DNA of 64,000 nt, taken from Dama dama (lineage: Eukaryota; Chordata; Mammalia; Artiodactyla; Cervidae). The notes beneath the pieces are model-generated. The model had not been told where the DNA came from. It ran no database searches and saw only the letters and a program-made list of their open reading frames with translations. The translations under genes were made by a program, and so were the position numbers. The stretch lies in the NCBI RefSeq assembly GCF_033118175.1, contig NC_083694.1, positions 37,471,608 to 37,535,607 on the forward strand, read 5' to 3'. Below, in pieces: positions 11,654 to 21,475 of the stretch (the stretch's first letter is position 1; each line of letters begins with the position of its first letter).

Positions 11654-11875
11654 CAGAGGTAAGTAATTTTTTTGGTAAAGTGTCAGATAGCAAATATTTT
11701 CGACTTTTAAGACCATATATTTTATCCCGCAACTACTGATTTCTGCTTTTGTGGCACAAAAACAGCCACAGAAGAAATGCAAACAAATAGGCATAGCTGT
11801 GTTCCAACTAGACTTTATTTATAAAATCAGATGGTAGATTGAATTTGGCCTGCAGGTCATAATTGCTGACCCCTG
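11654..11875 (+). mobile_element. MER20-like hAT transposon remnant
   Basis: The order CAGAGGTAAGTAATTTTTTT, GTCAGATAGCAAATATTTT, ATAGCTGTGTTCCAACTAGA, CTTTATTTATAAAATCAG and GCTGACCCCTG fits the 220-bp hAT-Charlie element I know as MER20, nearly end to end. Family name is from memory. Some MER20 copies are known to act as decidual enhancers in placental mammals; nothing here shows that this one does. Confidence 0.7.
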
Positions 11876-12084
11876 ATCAACCTTGGTGCATGTTCCATGT
11901 ACACTTAAAAATGTATATTCTTTTGGATGGAATACTTTATGAATATTAATTAGGTAAAAGTGAGCAATAATATTCAGGTGTTCTTAATTCTTGATTTTCT
12001 ACTGTTCTGCTAATTATGGAGGTATTTTGATGTCCCCAAGAATAATTGTGGATTTGTGTATTTTTCCTTTTAGTTCTCCATTTT

Positions 12085-12099
12085 TGATTCATGTATTTT
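12085..12099 (+). repeat. Target-site duplication, left copy (full-length L1)
   Basis: TGATTCATGTATTTT here is repeated (last base arguable) at 19579-19593. It marks the 3' side of the minus-strand L1, next to its poly-A tail (poly-T on the plus strand). Confidence 0.93.
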
Positions 12100-12471
12100 T
12101 TTTTTCTATTTTATTTTATTTTTATTATTATTATTATTTTTATTAGTTGGAGGCTAATTACTTCACAACATTTCAGTGGGTTTTGTCATACATTGATATG
12201 AATCAGCCATAGATTTACACGTATTCCCCATCCCGATCCCCCCTCCCACCTCCCTCTCCACCCGATTCCTCTGGGTCTTCCCAGTGCACCAGGCCCAAGC
12301 ACTTGTCTCATGCATCCCACCTGGGCTGGTGCTCTGTTTCACCATAGATAGTATACATGCTATTCTTTTGAAATATCCCACCCTCACCTTCTCCCACAGA
12401 GTTCAAAAGTCTGTTCTGTATTTCTGTGTCTCTTTTTCTGTTTTGCATATAGGGTTATCGTTACCATCTTT
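12100..12471 (-). other. L1 3' UTR and A-rich tail
   Basis: It follows the ORF2 stop at 12472-12474. Read in sense it contains a G-rich tract (complement of 12232-12256: GGG runs spaced by 1-4 bases, fitting a G-quadruplex motif) and ends in an A-rich tail with TAATAAAAATAATAATA-like sequence. G-rich tracts are a known feature of mammalian L1 3' UTRs. The same tract is conserved in the copies at 1.9, 21.3, 28.2, 29.8 and 33.0 kb. Confidence 0.88.
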
Positions 12472-12845
12472 CTAAATTCCATATATATGTGTTAGTATGC
12501 TGTAATGTTCTTTATCTTTCTGGCTTACTTCACTCTGTATAAGGGGCTCCAGTTTCATCCATCTCATTAGGACTGGTTCAAATGAATTCTTTTTAACGGC
12601 TGAGTAATAATCCATGGTGTATATGTACCACAGCTTCCTTATCCATTCATCTGCTGATGGGCATCTAGGTTGCTTCCATGTCCTGGCTATTATAAACAGT
12701 GCTGCGATGAACATTGGGGTGCATGTGTCTCTTTCAGATCTGGTTTCCTTAGTGTGTATGCCCAGAAGTGGGATTGCTGGGTCATATGGCAGTTCTATTT
12801 CCAGTTTTTTAAGAAATCTCCACACTGTTTTCCATAGCGGCTGTA

Positions 12846-13049
12846 CTAGTTTGCATTCCCACCAACAGTGTAAGAGGGTTCCCTTTTCTCCACATCCTCT
12901 CCAGAATTTATTGCTTGTAGCTTTTGGATAGCAGCCATCCTGACTGGTGTGTAATGGTACCTCATTGTGGTTTTGATTTGCCTAGAGTGATTTGCCATCA
13001 CTCTAATAATGAGTGATGTTGAGCATCTTTTCATGTGTTTGTTAGCCAT
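12846..13049 (-). pseudogene. L1 ORF2 C-terminal fragment with odd insertion
   Basis: The frame opens MANKHMKRCSTSLIIR, a conserved part of ORF2 after the reverse transcriptase, then departs from the family at the inverted repeat 12984-13004 before returning to IKTTMRYH. Further on it leaves the ORF2 frame again at about 12920, so the cysteine-rich region is out of frame. Confidence 0.75.
12984..13004. repeat. Short inverted repeat inserted in L1 ORF2
   Basis: AGAGTGAT and its exact complement ATCACTCT flank the 5-base loop TTGCC. Family sequence here normally runs straight through without this insert. GAGTGAT also occurs at 13011-13017. Confidence 0.8.
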
Positions 13050-13159
13050 CTGTATGTCTTCTTTGGAGAAATGTCTGTTTAGTTCTTTGGCCCATTTTTT
13101 GATTGGGTCATTTATTTTTCTGGAATTGAGCTGCAGGAGTTGCTTGTATATTTCTGAGA

Positions 13160-14623
13160 TTAATCCTTTGTTGCTTCATTTGCTATTATTTTCTCCCAAT
13201 CTGAGGGCTGTCTTTTCACCTTGCTTATAGTTTCCTTTGTAGTGCAAAAGCTTTTAAGTTTCATTAGGTCCCATTTGTTTAGTTTTGCTTTTATTTCCAA
13301 TATTCTGGGAGGTGGGTCATAGAGGATCTTGCTGTGATTTATGTCAGAGAGTGTTTTGCCTATGTTCTCCTCTAGGAGTTTTATAGTTTCTGATCTTACA
13401 TTTAGATCTTTAATCCATTTTGAGTTTATTTTTGTGTATGGTGTTAGAAAGTGTTCTAGTTTCATTCTTTTACAAGTGGTTGACCAGTTTTCCCAGCACC
13501 ACTTGTTAAAGAGGTTGTCTTTTTTCCATTGTATATCCTTGCCTCCTTTGTCAAAGATAAGGTGTCCATAGGTTCGTGGATTTACCTCTGGGCTTTCTAT
13601 TCTGTTCCAATGACCTATATTTCTGTCTTTGTTCCAGTACCATACTGTCTTGATGACTGTGGCTTTGTAGTAGAGTCTGAAGTCAGGCAGGTTGATTCCT
13701 CCAGTTCCATTCTTCTTTCTCAAAATTACTTTGGCTATTCGAGGTTTTTTGTATTTCCATACAAATTGTGAAAGTCTTTGGTCTAGTTCTGTGAAGAATA
13801 CCGTTGGTAGCTTGATAGGGATTGCATTGAATCTATAGATTGCTTTGGGTAGAATAGCCATTTTGACAATATTGATTCTTCCAATCCATGAACACGGTAT
13901 GTTTCTCCATCTATTTGTGTCCTCTTTGATTTCTTTCATCAGTGTTTTATAGTTTTCTATGTATAGGTCTTTTGTTTCTTTAGGTAGATATACTCCTAAG
14001 TATCTTATTCTTTTTGTTGCAATGGTGAATGGTATTGTTTCCTTAATTTCTCTTTCTGTTTTTTCATTGTTAGTATATAGGAATGCAAGGGATTTCTGTG
14101 TGTTAATTTTATATCCTGCAACTTTACTATATTCATTGATTAGCTCTAGTAATTTTCTGGTCGAGTCTTTAGGGTTTTCTATGTAGAGGATCATGTCATC
14201 TGCAAACAGTGAGAGTTTCACTTCTTCTTTTCCTATCTGGATTCCTTTTACTTCTTTTTCTGCTCTGATTGCTGTGGCCAAAACTTCCAACACTATGTTG
14301 AATAGTAGTGGTGAGAGTGGGCACCCTTGTCTTATTCCTGATTTCAGAGGAAATGCTTTCAATTTTTCACCATTGAGGGTGATGCTTGCTGTGGGTTTGT
14401 CATATATAGCTTTTATTATGTTGAGGTATGTTTCTTCTATTCCTGCTTTTTGGAGAGTTTTAATCATAAATGAGTGTTGAATTTTGTCAAAGGCTTTCTC
14501 TGCATCTATTGAGATAATCATATGGTTTTTATCTTTCAATTTGTTAATGTGGTGTATTACATTGATTGATTTTGTGGATATTAAAGAATCCTTGCATTCC
14601 TGGGATAAAGCCCACTTGGTCAT
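13160..14623 (-). pseudogene. L1 ORF2 middle segment: reverse transcriptase palm and thumb
   Basis: An open frame of 487 residues; the first 15 or so are read out of frame, and true ORF2 frame begins at about TKSINVIHHIN. It carries conserved reverse transcriptase blocks: IDAEKAFDKIQH, SGIRQGCPLSPLLFN and the catalytic FADD (14195-14206), then KINTQKS and YLGVYLPKE. All catalytic aspartates of the palm are present. It is cut off from the endonuclease segment by the frame break at 14570-14573 and ends early at 13160. In isolation it has no start of its own. Confidence 0.88.
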
Positions 14624-15320
14624 GGTGTATGATTTTTTTAATATGTTGTTGGATTCTGTTTGCTAGAATTTTGTTAAGGATTTTGGCATCTATGTTCATC
14701 AGTGATATTGGCCTGTAGTTTTCTTTTTTTGTGGCATTTTTGTCTGGTTTTGGAATTAGGGTGATGGTGGCCTCATAGAATGAGTTTGGAAGCTTACCTT
14801 CATCTGCAATTTTCTGGAAGAGTTTGAGTAAGATAGGTGTTAGCTCTTCTCTAAATTTTTGGTAGAATTCAGCTGTGAAGCCATCTGGTCCTGGGCTTTT
14901 GTTTGCTGGAAGATTTTTGATTACAGTTTCGATTTCCTTGCTTGTGATGGGTCTGTTAAGATCTTCTATTTCTTCCTGGTTCAGTTTTGGAAAGTTACAC
15001 TTTTCTAAGAATTTGTCCATTTCATCCAAGTTGTCCATTTTATTGGCATAGAGCTGCTGGTAGTAGTCTCTTATGATCCTTTGTATTTCAGTGTTGTCTG
15101 TTGTGATCTCTCCATTTTCATTTCTAATTTTGTTAATTTGGTTCTTCTCTCTTTGTTTCTTAATGAGTCTTGCTAATGGTTTGTCAATTTTGTTTATTTT
15201 TTCAAGAAACCAGCTTTTAGCTTTGTTGATTTTTGCTATGGTCTCTTTAGTTTCTTTTACATTTATTTCTGCCCTGATTTCTAAGATTTCTTTCCTTCTG
15301 CTAACCCTGGGGTTCTTCAT
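14544..15320 (-). pseudogene. L1 ORF2 segment: linker and N-terminal reverse transcriptase
   Basis: 258 residues in the same frame as the endonuclease segment, separated from it only by the TAG at 15327-15329. It contains KSPGPDGFTAEFYQ and ITLIPKPDKNATKKENYRPISL, the first reverse transcriptase blocks, and ends QVGFIPGMQGFFNIH before the extra A at 14570-14573 throws it out of frame. Confidence 0.88.
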
Positions 15321-15326
15321 TTCTTC

Positions 15327-16301
15327 CTACTCTAATTGCTTTAGGTGTAGAGTTAGGTTATTTATTTGGTTTTTTTCTTGTTTCTTGATGTAAGCCTGTA
15401 ATGCTATGAACCTTCCCCTTAGCACTGCTTTTACAGTGTCCCTTAGGTTTTGGGTTGTTGTGTTTTCATTTTCATTCATTTCTATACATATTTTGATTTC
15501 TTTTTTGATTTCTTCTATGATTTGTTGGTTATTCAGAAGCGTGTTATTTAGCCTCCATGTGTTTGAATTTTTAACAATTTTTTCCCTGTAATTGAGATCT
15601 AATCTTACTGCACTGTGGTCAGAAAAGATGACTGGAATGATTTCAATTTTTTTGAATTTTCCAAGACCAGATTTATGGCCCAGGATGTGATCTATTCTGG
15701 AGAAGGTTCCGTGTGCACTTGAGAAAAAGGTGAAGTTGATTGTTTTGGGGTGAAATGTCCTATAGATATCAATTAGGTCTAGCTGGTCCATTGTGTCATT
15801 TAAGGATTGTGTTTCCTTGTTAATTTTCTGTTTAGTTGATCTATCCATAGTTGTGAGTGGGGTGTTAAAGTCTCCCACTATTATTGTGTTACTATTAATT
15901 TCCTCTTTCATACTCATTAGTGTTTGCCGTACATATTGCGGTGTTCCTATGTTGGGTGCATATATATTTATAATTGTTATATCTTTTTCTTGGATTGATC
16001 CTTTGATCATTATGTAGTGTCCTTCTTTGTCTCTTTTCACATCCTTTATTTGAAAGTCTATTTTATCTGATATGAGTATTGCAACTCCTGCTTTCTTTTG
16101 GTCTCCGTTTGCATGAAATATTTTTTTCCAGCCCTTCACTTTTAGTCTGTATGTGTCTCTTGTTTTGAGGTGGGTCTCTTGTAGACAGCATATATAGGGG
16201 TCTTGTTTTTGTATCCATTCAGCCAATCTTTGTCTTTTGGTTGGGGCATTCAACCCATTTACATTTAGGGTAATTATTGATAGGTGTGGTCCCGTTGTCA
16301 T
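15327..16301 (-). pseudogene. L1 ORF2 N-terminal segment: endonuclease domain
   Basis: 324 residues to an in-frame TAG. The residues matching the known L1 endonuclease active site are all present: N13, E42, Y114, D144 and N146 (GDFN), D204 and H229 (SDH). The fold should therefore be complete (about residues 1-235). In L1 biology this domain nicks at TTTT/AA-like targets and starts target-primed reverse transcription. The start ATG lies 51 nt after the ORF1 stop, as usual for a dicistronic L1 RNA. Truncated product, so not a functional ORF2 by itself. Confidence 0.9.
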
Positions 16302-16352
16302 TTACTTTGTTGTTTTGGGTTCACGTTTATACGACCTTTCTGCATTTCCTGT

Positions 16353-17279
16353 CTAGAGAAGATCCTTTAGCATTTGTTGAAGAGCTGGTTTGGTGGTGCT
16401 GAATTCTCTCAGCTTTTGCTTATCTGTAAAGTTTTTGAATTCTCCTTCATATCTGAATGAGATCCTTGCTGGATACAGTAATCTAGGTTGTAGGTTATTC
16501 TCTTTCATTACTTTCAGTACGTCCTGCCATTCCCTTCTGGCCTGGAGGGTTTCTATTGATAGGTCAGCTGTTATCCTTATGGGAATCCCTTTGTGTGTTA
16601 TTTGTTGTTTCTCCCTTGCTGCTTTTAATATTTGTTCTTTGTGTTTGATCTTTGTTAATTTGATTAATATGTGTCTTGGGGTGTTTTGCCTTGGGTTTAT
16701 CCTGTTTGGGACTCTCTGGGTTTCTTGGACTTGGGTGGCTATTTCCTTCCCCATTTTAGGGAAGTTTTCAGCTATTATCTCCTCGAGTATTTTCTCATGG
16801 CCTTTCTTTTTGTCTTCTTCTTCTGGAACTCCTATGATTCGAATGTTGGGGCGTTTCACATTGTCCCAGAGGTCCCTGAGGTTGTCCTCATTTCTTTTGA
16901 CCCTTTTTTCTTTTTTCCTCTCTGCTTCATTTATTTCCACCATTTTATCTTCTACCTCACTTATCCTATCTTCTGCCTCTGTTATTCTACTTTTGGTTCC
17001 CTCCAAAGTGTTTTTGATCTCATTCATTGCATTATTCATTTTTAACTGACTCTTTTTTATTTCTTCTAGGTCTTTATTAAACATTTCTTGTACCTTTTCA
17101 ATCTTTGTTTCCAGGCTATTTATCTGTAACTCCATTTTGTTTTCAAGATTTTGGATCATTTTTATTATCATTATTCTAAATTCTTTTTCCGGTAGATTCC
17201 CTATCTCCTCCTCTTTTGTTTGACTTGGTGGGCATTTTTCATGTTCCTTTACCTGTTGGGTATTTCTTTGCCTTTTCAT
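16353..17279 (-). CDS. L1 ORF1 protein (RNA-binding chaperone), intact
   Basis: 308 residues with no break. In whole L1s ORF1p is a trimeric nucleic-acid chaperone that coats L1 RNA in cytoplasmic particles. Seen here: a basic start (MKRQRNTQQV), a heptad-rich coiled coil (about 45-130), an RRM-like domain opening RPNIRIIGVPEEE (143-235), then a C-terminal domain with QARREW (246-251), LYPARISF (268-275) and STTKP (294-298). It is somewhat shorter than the 330-340 residues usual in mammals, perhaps by loss in the coiled coil. The ATG at 17277-17279 has A at -3. Codon use is A-rich, as in L1 generally. Confidence 0.92.
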   Translation of the reverse strand: MKRQRNTQQVKEHEKCPPSQTKEEEIGNLPEKEFRIMIIKMIQNLENKMELQINSLETKIEKVQEMFNKDLEEIKKSQLKMNNAMNEIKNTLEGTKSRITEAEDRISEVEDKMVEINEAERKKEKRVKRNEDNLRDLWDNVKRPNIRIIGVPEEEDKKKGHEKILEEIIAENFPKMGKEIATQVQETQRVPNRINPRQNTPRHILIKLTKIKHKEQILKAAREKQQITHKGIPIRITADLSIETLQARREWQDVLKVMKENNLQPRLLYPARISFRYEGEFKNFTDKQKLREFSTTKPALQQMLKDLL

Positions 17280-18104
17280 CTTGTTTAGATTGCTGTGTCT
17301 GGAGTGGGCTTTCTGTATTCTGGAGGTCTGTGGTTCCTTTTTATTGTGGAGGATTTACCCAGTGGGTGGGGTTAGACGATTGGCTTGTCAAGGTTTCCTG
17401 GTTAGGGAAGCTTGCATCAGTGTTCTGGTGAGTGGAACTTGATTTCTTCTCTTTGGAGAGCAATGGAGTGCCCAGTAATGAGTTTTGAGCTGGGTCTATG
17501 TGTTAGGCGTGACCTTGGGCAGCCTGTATATTGACGTTCAGGGCTATGTTCCTGCGTTGCTGGAGAATTTGCGTGGTATGTCTTGCTCTAAAACTTATTG
17601 GCTCTTGGGTGGTGGTTGGTTTCAGTGTAGGTATGGAGGCTTTTGGACAGTCACTTATTACTTAAAGTTCCATGTAGTCAGGAGTTTTCTGGTGTTCTCA
17701 GGTTTTGGGCTTAAGTCTCCTGCCTCTGGATTTCAGTTTTATTCTTCCTGTAGTCTCAGGACTTCTCCAACTATACAGCACTGATAGGAAAACTTCTAGG
17801 TTAATGGCGAAAAGATTGTCCCCCGTTAGGGACACCCAGAGAGGTTCACAGAGTTACATGAAGAAGAGGAGAGGGAGGAGGGAGATAGAGATGAGCAGGA
17901 GGAGAAAAAGGGGGACTCAAGAGGAGAGAGACAGATCTATGCAGCTGTCTGTTCCCAGAGTGTTCTCCGTAGCCCAGTCACCTACAAAGATTCACAGAAT
18001 TGGATTGGGAAGAGAAGGGGAAAGGAGGAAATAGAGGTGTTCTGAGGTAGAAAACAGAGAGTCAAGATTGGGAGAGAATAATCTTCGGTTTAAAAATAGG
18101 GCTT

Positions 18105-18440
18105 CTCTTCTTTTTTTTTTTTTTGTAAGGTTATAGTGTATTGAAAATGAAAATAAAGGAGTAGTAGAGGAGGACTAGAGGACTTTAAAAGAAATAAGAG
18201 AAAAAGAAAAATAGAAAATAGAAGAGAAAAAGGAAAGAAAAAAGAAAAGAAAAAGAAAAAAAAAGAGAAAAAGAAAAAAAATTTTTTTTTTTCCCTAGTT
18301 AAAAAAATCATAAAAATCTATGGAAATGAAAGTTAAGGAGTAATGGGGGTGTAATAGGGGATTTTAAAGGAAAATAAAAGAGAAAAAATAAAAAAGAAAA
18401 AATAATAAAAAAAAATAAAAGAGAAAAAAGTAAAATTATA
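18105..18440. repeat. A/T-run, purine-skewed block in L1 5' UTR
   Basis: Plus strand: a T run (about 18110-18124), then AAAGAAAA-type purine tracts, an A8/T12 junction near 18273-18292 and more A-rich tracts to 18440. It belongs to the L1 5' UTR rather than to a separate element. Confidence 0.8.
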
Positions 18441-18639
18441 TCTAGGAGTTTCTGTGGAGCTGTTGCGGTCAGTGTGGGTTCGGCTCAGTTTCAGATAGCT
18501 CCTTGTTCCAGCTTACACTTCTCGATATCTACAGGCCCCTTCCGGTGTAGTCGGTGTTTTCTAGAGGGATTTTAATCTGTTGCACCAGTCCCTTCTGAAG
18601 CGGTTGCCTTTGTTTATTTGGCTTCTGTTTGCTGGTCTC

Positions 18640-19240
18640 TTCAGAGCCTCATTTCCGCCCCGACACAGGCGGGCGGAGGTGGACTCTTATTCAGGTAGCT
18701 AGTTCCGTCGCTCTGCGGGGAGGGGCTTGTGCCGCGGGGATGGGCTGGCGCTGCCGGGAGGGGCTGACGCTGCTTTCTCCGTCTGCGCTGCTCAGGCTCC
18801 CGGCTGTTCTATATGGAGCGCGCCCCGCGCTGCGCGAGGTTCCAGCCCTCGGGTGTTCCACAAAAGCACGGAACGAAAAGCTGCGCCTGCTCTCTGCGCC
18901 TTCCCCGTCAGAGCGGTCCAGGCAGCGAGGGGCTTGGTGGGCGCACTCTCCCCAGGTGTGGCGCGCCCACTCCCTTCCACGGACCCAGTCTCAGTTTCCG
19001 CTGGCGCCAGTCGGGTGCGCGCGCCTTCTGCCCTCCGCGTCCCCAGCCCCAGTCCCCGCCCGCGCCGGTCGGGTGCCTGCGCCCTGTGTCTCGCTGCGAC
19101 CTTCCCCTCCCCCCTGCCTCCTGCCTCCGGCGGGGCTGGGCTGGTCCGCAGCCTGCGAGCTCTTCTCTGGACTTTCTCGGTCTCTTTGTTCTGCGAACGG
19201 CCGGCAGTGTGTTCCGGCCAGTTAATTTACTCTCTCTCTT
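18640..19240. promoter_or_regulatory. CpG-rich block in L1 5' UTR
   Basis: High GC with frequent CpG (for example CGCGCCCCGCGCTGCGCG near 18819-18836). In this AT-rich window it stands alone. It fits an L1 promoter that has not yet lost its CpGs to methylation-driven decay. Confidence 0.8.
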
Positions 19241-19558
19241 TTGGTCTCCCACAGTTCAAGTTGGCAACTCACAGAAGCTCCCTCTGATTGTCCTCAGGGC
19301 ACTCAGGCCCGGACCCTACCCCAAGCAATGCCGCCTAAGACTCCCTTCCCGGGACGGATCTCCGTCCTTAGCTCTTTTGTCTCACTTTTTATCTTTTATA
19401 TTTTGTCCTACCTCCTTTCGAAGACAATGGGCTGCTTTTCTGGGCGCCTGATGACTTCAGCTAGCGATCAGAAGTTGTTTTGCGAAGTTTGCTCTGCGTT
19501 CAGTTATTCTTTTGATGAATTTGTAGGAGAGAAAGTGGTCTCCCTGTCCTACTCCTCC

Positions 19559-19567
19559 GCCATCTTG
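19559..19567 (-). promoter_or_regulatory. YY1-type motif at L1 start
   Basis: The sense strand reads CAAGATGGC just inside the first 20 bases of the L1, the usual YY1 position in mammalian L1 5' ends. Confidence 0.75.
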
Positions 19568-19578
19568 GCTCCTCCCCC

Positions 19579-19593
19579 TGATTCATGTATTTT
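19579..19593 (+). repeat. Target-site duplication, right copy (full-length L1)
   Basis: TGATTCATGTATTT matches 12085-12099 and directly abuts the L1 5' end. Confidence 0.93.
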
Positions 19594-20227
19594 GAAGCTC
19601 TGTTGTTTGCAGTATACATGTCTGGATTGTTTTGTGTTCTAGGTATATTGACCCCTCTTTCTCCCCAGTAATAGTCCTTGTTTTGACCTCTACCTCGATA
19701 CTAATATAGTCATTCTCACTTACTTTAGCTGTGTGATGTCATGTTTTATCGTTCTCCATCCTTCTACTCTAACCTGTATATCACATTTATAGAGTTTCTT
19801 GTAGACAACATGTAACTGAGCCTTTTTTGTTTTTCTTATCTGACAATCTTTGTCTTTTAATTGGCATGTCGAGACCACTTACTTTGAATGGAATTATTGA
19901 TATGGTTGGATTTAGGTGTACTCTCTATTTATTTCAGATTTTCCTTTTCTCTGTTTTTTACCTATTCACCATTTCTCTGTTTTTTCTCTATTCACCATTT
20001 TCTGCCATGTTTTAGATTATTTCAGTGTTTTTTTTTTTTTTTATTTTATCTCTTAGCTTTATGTCTTTGTATTTTTTTTAGTTGCTCTTTTACATCTTTA
20101 TAATATACTTATCTAACATTTCACAGTCTACTTAGTATTTTACCACTTCAAGTAAGGGTTGAAGTTTTAATCATGTAGTTTTATTTTCCCCTCTCCCTTT
20201 ATATTAGTTTTCATGTGTATTACATTT

Positions 20228-20451
20228 GCACTCCCAGGTGGCGCTAGTGGTAAAAAACCCACCTGTCAATGAAGAAGACATAAGAGATGCAGATTTGATC
20301 CATGGGTTGGGAAGATCCCCTGGAGAAGGAAATGGCAAACCACTCCAGTATTCTTGCCTAGAGACTCTCATGGACAGAGGAACCTGGTGGGTTATAGTCT
20401 GTGGGGTCCCAAAGAGTTGGACACAACTGAGCACGTGAGTACACACACCAA
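20228..20451 (+). mobile_element. BovA/tRNA-type SINE with target-site duplication
   Basis: A GCGCTAGTGGTAAAAAACCCACCTG head variant, BovA body and ACACAACTGAGCACGTGAGTACACAC end. Flanked by the exact 12-bp TGTATTACATTT at 20216-20227 and 20452-20463. Inserted in old L1. Confidence 0.93.
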
Positions 20452-21156
20452 TGTATTACATTTATATGCATTGAAAATCCCATCAGACAAAAATTTGCTT
20501 TTATTAGTCACACCTACTATAATGAATCTAAGAGGAAGAAGTAAACTATTTATCTAGATATCTTTCATTGTTGTCTATTATATTATTGCTCTTTCTTAAT
20601 CTCCATGTTGTATCACTTTCAGTTAGCCTGAAGAAATTCTTTTAGCGTTTTTCTTAGAGCAGTTTTGCTGAATATGAATTGTCCTAGTTTACCTTCATCT
20701 TAAAATGTCTTAATTTCACTATATTTTTGCTGCTAGATATTTCCTTAGCTAAACACAGAATTCTGGTTTACTAGTTGTTACATTATAGTTACTTTAAAAG
20801 AAAACTGTGTCACTATCTTCTGGTCTCCATGTTTTCTGATAAGAAATCCACAGTAATTTGAATAATTTTGCCTCGTTTTGTAATGTGTCATTTTCCTCTG
20901 GTTATTTTCAAAACTTAAATTTGCAGGAAATCAAGAATTTTTTTTTTTATTATAATGTATGGAGGTATGATTTTCTTTGAATTTAACCTATCTGGGGTTT
21001 TCTGAGCCTTTTGAATTTATAAATTTATTTCTTTCACAAAGTCTGGAAAATTTTGAGCCATCATTTCTTCAGTTTTTCTGTGCCAAACCCTTTCCCCCTT
21101 TTTCACATTTTTCTGTGATTCCAATGACATAAATGTAAACCTTTCGATATTTTCTT

Positions 21157-21475
21157 AAAAAGATTTTTTTTCATTTATTTATATTAGTTAGAGGCTAATT
21201 ACTTTACAATATGATAGTGGTTTTTTGCCACACATTGATATGAATCAGCCATGGATCTACATGTGTTCCCCATCCTGAACCCCCCTCCCACCTCCCTCCC
21301 CATCCCATCCCTCTGGGTCATCCTAGTGCACCAACCTTGAGCACTTGTCTCATGCCTCAAACCCGACTGGTGATCTGTTTCACACTTGATAATATACATA
21401 TTTCAATGCTATTCTCTCAGATCATCCCACCCTCGCCTTCTCCCACAGAGTCCAAAAGTCTGTTCTATACATCTG
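21157..21475 (-). mobile_element. 5'-truncated L1 (L1-BT type) 3' UTR fragment
   Basis: Poly-T at 21164-21171, then the antisense 3' UTR (TTAGAGGCTAATTACTTTAC, CCCCCCTCCCACCTCCC). Flanked by GATATTTTC at 21146-21154 and 21476-21484. It differs from the other copies at several places, so it is probably an older copy. Confidence 0.9.

Larger units (their letters stand above)
8673..12084 (-). mobile_element. Old L1 (L1M type), ORF2 body, interrupted
   Basis: The plus strand is the antisense of an old L1 ORF2: AATTTTGATGAAATTCAATTTGCC, TGACTTTTACCTTTGTCAAAG, TTGGCCATTCTAGTTCC, GAGTCTTCCAATCCATAAACAC, TCAGGCTAACACTGGGCTCATAAAATGAATTTG (first part at 8722, last at 10762). Interruptions are two SINEs (8849-9262), an MER5A-like element (9548-9739), an MER20-like element (11654-11875) and the full-length L1 from 12100. 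The element resumes at 19594. No frame is intact. Confidence 0.8.
12472..16301 (-). pseudogene. L1 ORF2 (endonuclease / reverse transcriptase), disrupted
   Basis: Complete in extent, with a start at 16301 (MTTGPHLSIITLNVNGLN) and the natural end HYSILTHIYGI at 12472. It encodes an apurinic-type endonuclease, reverse transcriptase and C-terminal region of about 1,275 residues, which nick target DNA and copy L1 RNA. Breaks seen: an in-frame TAG at 15327-15329; an extra A in the run 14570-14573; a frame break near 13160-13168 that looks like a 4-base loss against the family; an inverted-repeat insertion at 12984-13004; and another frame change near 12920. The last three are judged against remembered family sequence. 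Confidence 0.9.
12100..19578 (-). mobile_element. Full-length young L1 retrotransposon (L1-BT type)
   Basis: About 7.5 kb on the minus strand, bounded by a 15-bp target-site duplication. In sense order: 5' end GGGGGAGGAGCC with a CAAGATGGC YY1-type motif (19559-19567), a 2.3 kb CpG-rich 5' UTR, ORF1 (17279-16353), a 51-nt spacer, ORF2 (from 16301 to 12472) and a 3' UTR with a G-rich tract and an A-rich tail (12100-12155). The retained CpGs, near-perfect duplication and intact ORF1 suggest a young insertion. ORF2 carries a stop and several frame breaks, so it should not be autonomous. It sits inside the old L1 of 8673-12084 and 19594 onward. Confidence 0.95.
17280..19578 (-). promoter_or_regulatory. 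L1 5' UTR and internal promoter
   Basis: 2.3 kb upstream of ORF1, much longer than the 0.9 kb human 5' UTR. It starts (sense) GGGGGAGGAGCCAAGATGGC with a YY1-type motif at 19559-19567; YY1 is known to set the start site in human L1. A CpG-rich block lies at 18640-19240. A purine/pyrimidine-skewed block (18105-18440) holds long A and T runs. Promoter activity is inferred from the family; no TATA box is seen. Confidence 0.85.

Noticed and set aside
13341..14666. Several plus-strand frames of 60-95 codons
   Set aside because: They are antisense shadows of L1 ORF2 and have no independent support.
16390..17049. 219-codon plus-strand frame (and 124 codons at 16671-17045)
   Set aside because: Exact antisense of the intact L1 ORF1; its open length follows from ORF1 codon use.
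18640..19240. CpG-rich block as a host-gene promoter island
   Set aside because: It lies wholly within the 5' UTR of the full-length L1, inside the target-site duplication.
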